Of a stretch of 64,000 nucleotides of DNA, positions 1 through 7,650 are shown in pieces (the first letter of the stretch is position 1; every line of letters starts with the position of its first letter). The notes beneath the pieces are model-generated. The model was not told the DNA's origin and ran no database searches. It worked only from the letters and a program-made list of their open reading frames with translations. This DNA is from Rhizobium sp. Q54 (lineage in GTDB: Bacteria > Pseudomonadota > Alphaproteobacteria > UBA2966 > CAIVPW01), in the NCBI GenBank assembly GCA_945947575.1, contig CAMEYM010000018.1:1-64000 (forward strand), written 5' to 3'. Both the position numbers and the translations under genes were made by a program.

Positions 1-391
<391 letters not shown>

Positions 392-574
392 TTTAGCGTC
401 AGGCGGAAACCGGTTTTGACACCGGCGCCGCCAAACTCAAGGACCATCACAAATAGCTTTCGACAACCTGACCTGACAGACCGAAGTCCTTCAGATCGAG
501 TTGCATGTTTAAGAAAGCGCAGTCGTGACGGCCTATTGTTTAGGTTGGCGCGCCGCCGCCCACGCATCTCTTCC

Positions 575-597
575 GTTCTTCACGATGTCCAAGAACT
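575..597 (-). promoter_or_regulatory. Putative boxA antitermination element in rRNA leader
   Basis: On the minus strand, about 185 bases before the 16S start, the leader has GTTCTTGGACATCGTGAAGAAC. This closely resembles the boxA-containing leader of alphaproteobacterial rRNA operons (TGCTCTTTGACA followed by TTGTGAAGA). GTTCTT and AAGAAC also form a six-base stem. The assignment rests on motif similarity and position only. Confidence 0.45.
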
Positions 598-683
598 TCG
601 TGTGCAGCTCAGCTTTCGCCAATCCACACACGACGCAAAGCCCGCAGCGCACTTTAGGGCGCCCTGCGGCCCGCGGAGGCGGT

Positions 684-713
684 GATAAACACCAGGTCCC
701 CTACGGGTGTCAA
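684..713 (-). promoter_or_regulatory. Putative rRNA operon promoter
   Basis: The minus strand has a perfect -35 hexamer TTGACA (713-708) with a weak TTTATC-like -10 (689-684) 18 bases further on, followed by a GC-rich discriminator, as expected for a growth-rate-regulated rRNA promoter. It lies about 290 bases upstream of the 16S 5' end and upstream of the boxA-like element. The -10 is poor, so the start site is uncertain. Confidence 0.45.
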
Positions 714-1140
714 GCCGACGACTTTGCGGCCGATCTCACCGGGCGGAAGCAATGTCCCGCGCGGCGAGGGGCGGAATATGACGCCGGTGTAACCTAATGG
801 CAAGCGGCAAATCAGCCCGCCGACTCGATTTCCTGGGGAAAACTTCGGCGCGGAAACCCGCGGATTCCCTAGAGGCTCGAGCCTGGCGCCCGCCGGCGCG
901 GGCAATCGGTCGCACCCCGACCCGCAGAACGACGGGTAAGCCCATCCAGTGCGGACGTCATGCCCTAGGACGCGGATCCTTGCGGTTTCCGCGTCCTAGA
1001 GCATTCCTCGGGAGGACCCGACGGAACGGCCAGCGCTGACCTCCGCGCCCGACCGTCCCGCCGGACGCGGACATATAGCTGCGCTATCGCACGATCCAAG
1101 CGCTGCCGCAGCAGCCCCTTACCCACCATCGACCCGAATC
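714..1140. other. Long spacer upstream of rRNA operon, no gene seen
   Basis: This GC-rich stretch between the rRNA promoter and a palindromic repeat holds no convincing coding region: the open frames are short, lack ribosome binding sites and show no recognisable protein. It probably contains upstream promoter sequence for the rRNA operon. I see no tRNA or terminator in it. Confidence 0.5.
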
Positions 1141-1219
1141 CCCTCGCCCGCCCTTCGGCGGGAGAGGGTTGGCGCAGCTTGGCGAGCGCAGCGAGCCTAG
1201 CGAAGCCTGGGTGAGGGCG
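1141..1219. repeat. Palindromic intergenic repeat (REP-like)
   Basis: A near-perfect hairpin (CCCTC-g-CCCGCC, loop cttc, GGCGGG-a-GAGGG, 1141-1168) is followed by a GGCGCAGCTTGGCGAGCGCA stretch and AAGCCTGGGTGAGGGC. Text of this kind recurs between genes in many proteobacterial genomes, which suggests a dispersed REP-type element. Only one copy was noticed in this window. It lies just beyond the 3' end of the PIN gene and so near one edge of the accessory operon. Confidence 0.45.
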
Positions 1220-1333
1220 GAAAACTTTCCCGCGTCAGCGCGCCTTCCGCTCTCTCGATACCGCGCCGCTACAGCAGCGCCAACCGTTCGTCGCGACGCT
1301 CGTGGAGCAGCCAAAAACGGGGCGCGGGCGGTT

Positions 1334-1900
1334 CTAACCGCCAATCCAGCGATCCAAAGTCCGACATCCGGCCGCCCTCTCTTTGCCGACGACCGAAATG
1401 ATTCGTTGAACGTCGCTTTCTCGAACTCTCATTCTGCCGATCTGGAGCGCGAGAAACACGACATCGGAATGCGCAGGATCACCGAGTGTCTGCCGAACCT
1501 GCGAATGAAGAAGCAGGTCGACCGTGCTCGAAGTCGCAATCGGGGGGGACTGCAGACGGCAAATCCGAACGGCCTTCGCATCGTCGATTGCGACAGTTGC
1601 GCCAATCCGTGCACCGTACGCGATGGCCGATGCCTCCCCGTCATCCAATGTAGAGGCAGCAGGTCCTATCGTCAGCGACGCGAAGTGCTGCGCGCCGAGT
1701 TCGTCCAGTCGTGCGCGCTCGATGATACCGGCGCGGAGCATCTCCGATGCAAGCGCCGCAGATCGGTGCCCAAGCACAATGCCACGCTCGAACTCCAAGC
1801 GAACGATGTCGGTGACGAACAGCCGATATGGGAGCGACTGCAGGACCTGCGTCGCACGACCAGTAGCACCGATGTTAATTAGGACGCTGGTGTCGAGCAC
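1334..1900 (-). CDS. PIN-domain protein, probable toxin/nuclease
   Basis: This 188-aa protein has the acidic pattern of a PIN (VapC-like) ribonuclease: Asp3 in LDTSVLI, Glu36 in LEFERG, Asp86/Asp87 in LDDGEASAIA and Asp106/Asp107 in AIDDAK. These residues normally bind Mg2+/Mn2+ for RNA cleavage. It is longer than a typical VapC (about 130-140 aa), with a C-terminal extension of unknown role. The GTG start lies 20 bases after the stop of the upstream XRE/ImmA gene, so it is the last gene of a four-gene operon. There is no VapB-like small antitoxin; the HTH/ImmA protein is the likely partner. The fold is confident, the role inferred. Confidence 0.85.
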   Translation of the reverse strand: MLDTSVLINIGATGRATQVLQSLPYRLFVTDIVRLEFERGIVLGHRSAALASEMLRAGIIERARLDELGAQHFASLTIGPAASTLDDGEASAIAYGARIGATVAIDDAKAVRICRLQSPPIATSSTVDLLLHSQVRQTLGDPAHSDVVFLALQIGRMRVRESDVQRIISVVGKERAAGCRTLDRWIGG

Positions 1901-1920
1901 AAGCGCGTCCTGCTGCTCGG

Positions 1921-3117
1921 TCAGAATAGGTCGGCGGCCTCCACCACAGGCCCAGCGTCAACGCCCCCCGCATCGTCGAGTAGCGCGCGGAGCTCTATGC
2001 GATCCAGCTCCAACAGCCGAGCAATCTGACCCTCGCTAAGGAGGCCCTTCTGCCAAACCTGCGCAACTAGCAGTCCGAGACGAAGCGAAACCGATCGTCC
2101 GGCACCATCATCGTCATAGAGCTTCCACAAATCACCGAGCACTTGCCGAGCTTGTTCGTCGGTGATTCCACCATTTGCCTCGAACCAACTCCACGTTCCT
2201 TGCTTTGTTAGCCCTAGCTCTTCGAGGCGCTGCACAGTTGCTTGGCGAGACACTCGAAGCATGTGCGAGAGCACAATGATGTGACGGCGCGTAAGTCTGT
2301 CCGCACCCGCTGTTACTTCCTCAAAGCGGGCCTTTACCGACCGAGCCGGCATCAGGAACGCCCGGGCAAACGCGTTGGCGTAGACCTCCTCCCTAGAGCG
2401 TGCGGGCCGATTCAGTTCTAGGATTTCCGGCTCTCGTCTAGTTGACAGAAAGTGCCCTAGTTCGTGGGCAGCGGTGTGAACGCGACGTGTCAGCGGATGG
2501 TTCGCATTCAACAAGATGCATGCCCCTAGCGCGTCATCAAAGACGAAGAGCCCTGACACCTTGGGGTCAAGTCGGCGCGTATAGACGCGAGCACCAAGCT
2601 CGGTCTCCAAAAGAGTGACGATATCGAGTATCGGAGCGCCTCCGAGCCCGAGCCGGTCCCGGAGTTCTGCTGCGTCGTGCTCCGCTTGATGCACAACATT
2701 GCCCGGCAACAGCGGTCGCTCGGGAGGATAGTTGCGCCGACGACGGACACCCAGAAGGTCTTCTAGCTCAACCTCCGCTTTCGCGAGCGAAGTCAGCGTG
2801 CGAGTTGCGGAATCGACACCTCGCAGACTTGATTCCGGAAGGCGCCGAAACTTTGGCTCAAGGTCCACATGAATTGCCTCCGTACGCATGAGCGCATTGA
2901 CGGTCAGGCCATAGACCCCAGCCAGCTCTTGAATCTCGCCGATTCTCGCTTTGCGCTGCCCCTGCTCAATCGCAAGTAAAGTTGTCCGGGCAACGCCAAT
3001 TCGCTCGGCGACCGTCCCTTGCGTTAGGCCCGCCGCCTCGCGGGCGATACGTAGGCGATTGCCGATCTCAATGTCAGTGATCGGGCTACTAGACTCGTCC
3101 ACTTTAGTTTCCACCAA
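1921..3117 (-). CDS. XRE-family HTH / ImmA-IrrE metallopeptidase
   Basis: This 398-aa protein combines an N-terminal XRE helix-turn-helix (residues about 16-75, with LTQGTVAERIGVARTTL) and an ImmA/IrrE (COG2856) zinc peptidase. Its HELGH motif is at 218-222, followed by the EEVYANAFARAFLMP helix. Proteins of this design act as repressors or antitoxins, or cleave a repressor when a damage or stress signal arrives. A C-terminal part (about 300-398) has no clear assignment. The stop codon of the upstream QueC-like gene abuts the start: TTG at 3117, GTG at 3114 and GTG at 3102 are all possible, and none has a strong ribosome site, so translation is probably coupled. It is the likely regulator of the operon. 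Confidence 0.9.
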   Translation of the reverse strand: MVETKVDESSSPITDIEIGNRLRIAREAAGLTQGTVAERIGVARTTLLAIEQGQRKARIGEIQELAGVYGLTVNALMRTEAIHVDLEPKFRRLPESSLRGVDSATRTLTSLAKAEVELEDLLGVRRRRNYPPERPLLPGNVVHQAEHDAAELRDRLGLGGAPILDIVTLLETELGARVYTRRLDPKVSGLFVFDDALGACILLNANHPLTRRVHTAAHELGHFLSTRREPEILELNRPARSREEVYANAFARAFLMPARSVKARFEEVTAGADRLTRRHIIVLSHMLRVSRQATVQRLEELGLTKQGTWSWFEANGGITDEQARQVLGDLWKLYDDDGAGRSVSLRLGLLVAQVWQKGLLSEGQIARLLELDRIELRALLDDAGGVDAGPVVEAADLF

Positions 3118-4467
3118 CTACGCAGCCCATGCCGACAGAAAGGCCCTCGGTCCCAGGCCGCCCACAAAATCGCTCCACTCTTTCGCATGCCGCAGCGGCA
3201 TGCGGTCAAGACTTCGCCGCGCGTCCTGCGGCAAAACTCCAAGAGTCCGCGCCAGTTCCTGTGCGCGCCGTGGGAGCTGCCTCACGCCAAACTGCGACTC
3301 CGGCAGTGACGCCAAGTGATCAAGATGAAGCGCCCCGGCGATCGCGTACTCCTTGTAACTCCGGTTGATCTTCTCGAAACCTCGGGCGGCGCCGGCGCTG
3401 AAAGTTGTCGAATTCAGGCGCTCCCAAACGTACACGCGCGAATCCTCTTCCTCACCGGTCGCGTGCACGCTCATTCTTCTCAACAAGCACGCAGCACAGA
3501 TGCCGCATTGACGTTTGCGATGTTGTACTGCTGTCCAGCTGCTTCGACGCCAACACGACCAGGTTTCATGCCATTCATCGCCACCGAAACGAGCGAGGTA
3601 TTCTGCAAGCGTTTCGCCTTTTGTGGACCACAGCCTCGGAAAGACGAAACGCGGGTGCCTTCCGAACAGCTGACCCAAGAAGACTTCCATGCGCCGCGTG
3701 AAGGTCGGATGATTTCGATAGTCCTCGTACGCATGTCCAACCGGAACTAGCCATGTCCCCAATGCGCCTTGCCCACTTTCCGGCATTACAACGCGGGTGG
3801 CACCGGAGAGGTGTGCGGCAATCCCACTAAGCATCGCGAACTTGAAGCCACGGGAACGCGCGCTGGACTCCGGCCACCTCACGCCCTCATTGGGCCGGAC
3901 GCTGTACGGCACCGATGCGAATGGGTCCCGCTCCAATCGCCTCGATGTCCACCCCTTGCTACCCAGACGGACTCGCATCAAGCGATCGCCCAACTCGAGC
4001 GACATAAGCGACGCAACTAAGAATGAATCCATTCCGTCGCTGAACGGAAGAACAGCACCTTCGCCAGCAGGAAGATTGAAACGCTGCTCGCGAGGACGAG
4101 GGACAACCTCAGTTCTTTTCCGGAACGAGATGTCCCAACTATCTCCCGTCAAGAGATCGAGAGCCGATCGAAGGCTGTCAGCTGCCATGCCCCAGCGGTC
4201 CGGGTCGTGTACCGGCACGCTGACAGACAGAACTCGCGACCAACCCATCGAAGGTCGCAGCTTTGAGCGGTCGCAGAACTCGACCGCGCCCGCAACGACC
4301 ATTGCGTCGAACACGACGGGATCCCAATCGGCAACGCAGTAGCTTTCCAAGTCGTGCGTGTTGAAGCTGATGTTGGTTTCGATAGTGCAAGGCAGGCGAC
4401 CTGCCCGGGGAAAGTGACCAGCCTCGACCACGTCTACGTTCAGACTCGGCTGAGCGAACGCCTTCAT
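3118..4467 (-). CDS. QueC-like PP-loop protein (defence-type)
   Basis: This 449-aa protein has a QueC-like ATP-pyrophosphatase core. The PP-loop reads SDGMDS (143-148, where QueC usually has SGGxDS), and a zinc-site pattern is formed by Cys305 and the CGICAAC cluster (Cys321, 324, 327). QueC makes the 7-deazaguanine precursor preQ0, but is about 230 aa and lies with queD/queE. This protein has a 135-residue N-terminal extension and sits in a defence-like operon. Both features match the QueC-like subfamily used by Qat (QatC) and type IV CBASS (Cap9) rather than housekeeping QueC. Its ATG overlaps the upstream stop (ATGA). The activity and substrate are unknown. Confidence 0.8.
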   Translation of the reverse strand: MKAFAQPSLNVDVVEAGHFPRAGRLPCTIETNISFNTHDLESYCVADWDPVVFDAMVVAGAVEFCDRSKLRPSMGWSRVLSVSVPVHDPDRWGMAADSLRSALDLLTGDSWDISFRKRTEVVPRPREQRFNLPAGEGAVLPFSDGMDSFLVASLMSLELGDRLMRVRLGSKGWTSRRLERDPFASVPYSVRPNEGVRWPESSARSRGFKFAMLSGIAAHLSGATRVVMPESGQGALGTWLVPVGHAYEDYRNHPTFTRRMEVFLGQLFGRHPRFVFPRLWSTKGETLAEYLARFGGDEWHETWSCWRRSSWTAVQHRKRQCGICAACLLRRMSVHATGEEEDSRVYVWERLNSTTFSAGAARGFEKINRSYKEYAIAGALHLDHLASLPESQFGVRQLPRRAQELARTLGVLPQDARRSLDRMPLRHAKEWSDFVGGLGPRAFLSAWAA

Positions 4468-5027
4468 AGGTCCACTCCATCGTCCACGTCCGACTTCTTC
4501 TCGACTCTGCGAAATGCGCGCCCCTCTCCTCGGACGATCGATCGCGCAAGTTCCTTTAGCGGCGTCCTGGAAAAGGCGGACTCAATCTCCGAGCGCACGT
4601 TGGCGGCACGGTGTTGATTCGATTCGCGGAGGTAGTGCTCCTCAATATTCTTCGCTGCCCTAGCGCACACGTCAGTCAACAGGTCCTCGACGACGGCCGA
4701 AAGATCGACGTCTCTGCCCTCGTTCTGTTCGAGTTCGCAGCGCGTTGCCTCGACGAACGACCGCTGGAGGACGGTCAGGCTTGCATCACGCTCAAGACCT
4801 TCCAAGCGCGCTAGTCGCTCGTCCCCGAGTAGGCCCTCAGGGCACCGGACCACCTTGACGAGCTTGGGCAGCAGCGCGCCACACCCCTCGCCTTCCCAAT
4901 CGTCGAGCAGCGCCTTCGGAATGGCTGCAACGCATTCGTCCGAAGAGTACGCGTCAACGTCCGCTCGCTCCGCCAAAACGCGCCAGCCCCGGCGCATACC
5001 AAGGCTTCTGTGGGGACCATCGCTCAT
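4464..5027 (-). CDS. Unknown 187-aa first protein of QueC/ImmA/PIN operon
   Basis: I do not recognise this protein. It is soluble, highly charged and predicted helical in its second half, with no membrane segment, signal peptide or known catalytic motif. The ATG at 5027 has a good GGAGG site seven bases upstream, and its stop overlaps the start of the QueC-like gene, so the two are made together. In the Qat and type IV CBASS systems a QueC-like enzyme acts with small partner proteins. By position this protein could be the substrate or partner of the QueC-like enzyme, which is inference only. Confidence 0.75.
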   Translation of the reverse strand: MSDGPHRSLGMRRGWRVLAERADVDAYSSDECVAAIPKALLDDWEGEGCGALLPKLVKVVRCPEGLLGDERLARLEGLERDASLTVLQRSFVEATRCELEQNEGRDVDLSAVVEDLLTDVCARAAKNIEEHYLRESNQHRAANVRSEIESAFSRTPLKELARSIVRGEGRAFRRVEKKSDVDDGVDL

Positions 5028-5039
5028 AGGCGACCTCCA

Positions 5040-5076
5040 TGTCAGGATTATCTCTAGAAGTACATGACATTGTCAA
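5040..5076 (-). promoter_or_regulatory. Promoter and operator candidate of the defence-like operon
   Basis: On the minus strand TTGACA (5076-5071), an 18-base spacer and GATAAT (5052-5047) form a near-consensus sigma-70 promoter, unusually AT-rich for this genome. An inverted repeat TGACA-N-TGTCA (5065-5075) overlaps the -35 hexamer. A further TGTCA half-site lies at 5040-5044, between the -10 and the ribosome site. This layout suits a repressor such as the XRE/ImmA protein of the same operon. Confidence 0.65.
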
Positions 5077-5105
5077 TATACGAGGCCAGTAGGTACACAT
5101 CGTAT

Positions 5106-5161
5106 TTGACTCGGTTCGTGTCGTGCGCTACCTTTCGTAGAAACCAAGGAGGAGGTTCGTG
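5106..5161 (+). promoter_or_regulatory. Divergent promoter and strong RBS without a recognisable gene
   Basis: On the plus strand TTGACT (5106-5111) and TACCTT (5129-5134) are 17 bases apart. They are followed by AAGGAGGAGG (5146-5155) and a GTG codon (5159). These are proper expression signals, but the reading frame that follows (first residues MPKSTTSSAAPRPAE) soon runs antisense through the cyclic-nucleotide-binding and symporter genes. It looks like the 5' end of a gene whose body was lost at the edge of the accessory island. Confidence 0.35.
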
Positions 5162-5400
5162 CCAAAATCAACTACCAGCAGCGCGGCGCCCAGACCCGCG
5201 GAAACCGCAGTTCGACCGCTTCCGGGCCGGTCCGCGCAGCCAGAATCGCATTTCCCCGCCCCTCTCGGGGCGAGACAACGTTTTTCGCCCGTGTTTACGG
5301 TGCCTACGGTGGTCGCGGCCGGCCCTGGGGCGGCGCGCGCCGCGCTCTCTCAGCGCGCCGATGCGCTCCGTGACCATACATCGCCCATACTTATGGGCGT

Positions 5401-5886
5401 TCAGCTCGCAGGTGCGGACTGCTTCGGCGGAGTGGGTCCGGCGGGTTTCGCGGGTGCGGCGGCCGGCGGCGCCACGGGTGCGCTGGGCGGCGCGGCGGGC
5501 GCAGCAGGCGCCGCAGCAGCGGCTTCCTTGTCGCGGTTGGCGGCCGCCTTGCGCAGCTTGGCTGTGAGCGAGCGCAGCATGCTGCGCACGAACGGGTCGG
5601 AGCCTTCGAGGCGCTTCTGGAATTCGACAGGCGTCAGGACGACGCACGTCGTCACCTCTTTGGCGATCGCGGTCGCCGAGCGCGGCTGCGCGTCGATCAG
5701 CGCCATCTCGCCGAACATGTCGCCGGCCTTCAGCTGGCCGAGCGGCACTTCCTTGCCGTCGCGCGTCGTCGAGACTTCGACGGCGCCGGATTGGATGAGG
5801 TACGCGCAACGGGGCAAGTCGCCCGCCTTGAAGATGGCTTGGCCGATGGAGAACGTCTCGCGCCGCAGTATCTCGCTGGTGGCCAT
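5401..5886 (-). CDS. Cyclic-nucleotide-binding domain protein
   Basis: This 161-aa protein has a single cNMP-binding domain (about residues 5-120), with the phosphate-binding cassette GEMALIDAQPRSATAIA. An Ala/Pro-rich low-complexity tail follows. There is no DNA-binding domain, so unlike CRP/FNR it cannot be a transcription factor by itself. It may be a sensor or adaptor. The start was placed at ATG 5886 because the homology begins there; the open frame upstream is GC-rich noise. It lies downstream of the symporter on the same strand, with about 220 bases between. Confidence 0.85.
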   Translation of the reverse strand: MATSEILRRETFSIGQAIFKAGDLPRCAYLIQSGAVEVSTTRDGKEVPLGQLKAGDMFGEMALIDAQPRSATAIAKEVTTCVVLTPVEFQKRLEGSDPFVRSMLRSLTAKLRKAAANRDKEAAAAAPAAPAAPPSAPVAPPAAAPAKPAGPTPPKQSAPAS

Positions 5887-6106
5887 GACCGCACCCCAAG
5901 GCTCGCATGCGCCGGGCGCGCGCACTGTGGCGCACCGCACAATTCCACACAATGACCGCGCGGGCGTTCCCTGCGCTGGAACGCCACAAGTACGCGGATT
6001 TGCGCGGCGCAATACGCGGGCATGCGCGGCGGAATCCCCCCGCCGCCCGCGCAATCCCGCGTTATTTGCGCGGCCGTCAGGTGCGCGCGGGCAGTGGCAC
6101 CTGGTC

Positions 6107-7480
6107 CTAGGTTGGCGCGCGCAGCGGCACGCGACGTTCGTAGACGCCGACCGCCACGAACACCGCCGTGGCGACGAGCAGCGACAACAGGAAGGCGTAG
6201 TCCTCGTAGTACCGGCCGAACACGAAGCTGCCGGCAGCGCCCAGCAGCAGCGCGGCGAGCGCCGCGCGCGGTCCCCCGAAGCCGCCGAACAGCCCGACCA
6301 CCACCGTCACGGCAATGCCGGCGGTGCCCCAGGACGACGCGTACGACACCAGCTCGTAGACGCTGTCCGAGCCGGTGGCGATGACGTAGGCGGCGAAGCC
6401 GGCGCCCGCGACCGTGAAGCGGGTCGTCATCAGGCGCTGATCGTCGGATGCCCACTCCATGAGCGGATTGATGAAGGTGCGCGAGGCGAGCGCGGACACC
6501 GCGAGCAGCGTCGAGTCCACCGTGGACAGGATGGCCGAGACCAGCGCGCCGGCGAAGAACACGAACAGCACCGGCGGCAGCAGCTCCTGCGCCAGCAGCG
6601 GCAGGAAGGTGTCGTTGAACTCGAGCCCAAGATCGAGGTGCGAAGCGACCAGGGCGATCAGCGCCGGGATCAACCCGACCACCAGGTAGATGCCGGCCGC
6701 GACGAAGCAGGCGTTGCGCGCGATGGCCGGCGTCTTGGCGCCGAGGAAGCGCGAGATCGCTTCCTGCGCCACCAGCGAGCCGACGATGGGGATCGCCCAC
6801 GAGTCGATGCGCGACAAGAATCCTTCGTCCGGATGGGAGAACCGCAGCTGCTCCGGCTCGATCGAGTCGAGCGCCGGCCCGATGCCGCCCATCGCGACGA
6901 ACACGAACACCAGCAGGATGATCAGTCCGATGATGACGACCGATTCATGAAACAGGTCGTTGATGGCGTCGCCCAAGAGGCCGCCGAGCGCGGTGTAGAG
7001 GACCACGACGCCGAGCGAGACGAGCAGCGCCGTCTCGATCTCCACCGGCGCGACCACGGTGATGACTTCGCCGAGGGCGAGCAGCTGCGCCGCCGCCCAC
7101 ATGATCGAGGTTGGGATCAGGATGAGCACCGCCAACAGCTCGACCAGCCGCCCATAGCGCTCGCGGAAGAAGTCGCCGAGGGTGATGTAGCCGGCCTCGC
7201 GCATCTTGTAGGCGATGAGGAAGGCCATGCCGACCAGGCAGATGGCGTAGCCGAACGGATCGGCGCGGCCGCCGGCCAGCCCCTCCTCGGCGATCGCCGC
7301 CGACGAGCCCATGATCGTCTCGGCGCCGAACCAGGTCGCGAACAGCGAGCCGGACACCAGCACGAGTCCGAGCGAGCGCCCCGCCACCAGGTAGTCGGTC
7401 TCGCCGCTGATGCGACGCGCCGCCCAGAGGCTGATGCCCAGCGAGATCAGAAAGTACGCAGCAACCGCGACCCACAGCAT
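6107..7480 (-). CDS. Sodium:solute symporter (SSS family)
   Basis: This 457-aa integral membrane protein has the LeuT-type architecture of the solute:sodium symporter family, with about 13 hydrophobic segments along its length. Family features include the N-terminal DYLVAGRSLG stretch, FATWFGAETIMG in the second helix and the GGLLGDAINDLF region. Relatives carry proline, pantothenate, acetate or sugars with Na+; the substrate cannot be told from the sequence. It has no sensor-kinase extension. It is followed on the same strand by the cyclic-nucleotide-binding gene and is divergent from the DUF3089 gene. Confidence 0.92.
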   Translation of the reverse strand: MLWVAVAAYFLISLGISLWAARRISGETDYLVAGRSLGLVLVSGSLFATWFGAETIMGSSAAIAEEGLAGGRADPFGYAICLVGMAFLIAYKMREAGYITLGDFFRERYGRLVELLAVLILIPTSIMWAAAQLLALGEVITVVAPVEIETALLVSLGVVVLYTALGGLLGDAINDLFHESVVIIGLIILLVFVFVAMGGIGPALDSIEPEQLRFSHPDEGFLSRIDSWAIPIVGSLVAQEAISRFLGAKTPAIARNACFVAAGIYLVVGLIPALIALVASHLDLGLEFNDTFLPLLAQELLPPVLFVFFAGALVSAILSTVDSTLLAVSALASRTFINPLMEWASDDQRLMTTRFTVAGAGFAAYVIATGSDSVYELVSYASSWGTAGIAVTVVVGLFGGFGGPRAALAALLLGAAGSFVFGRYYEDYAFLLSLLVATAVFVAVGVYERRVPLRAPT

Positions 7481-7650
7481 GGCCCACCCCCCGGTCCGCC
7501 CATCTGTACGCCGAGTCTGCGCACAAACTCGTTAGCGCGCAATGAAGGCGCGGACCCGGGGCGGCGCTGGCGAGGCACCGGCGGCGCGTTTATGATCCCG
7601 CCGCCGTCGCGCACCGCGCTGGCGTACTCGTTCCCGGACAAGTCGTCGTC

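Noticed and set aside
5251-5290. CGCCCC-tctc-GGGGCG hairpin as terminator of the cyclic-nucleotide-binding gene
   Set aside because: The stem is only six bases and lacks a T-run in the minus-strand direction, so it was not listed.
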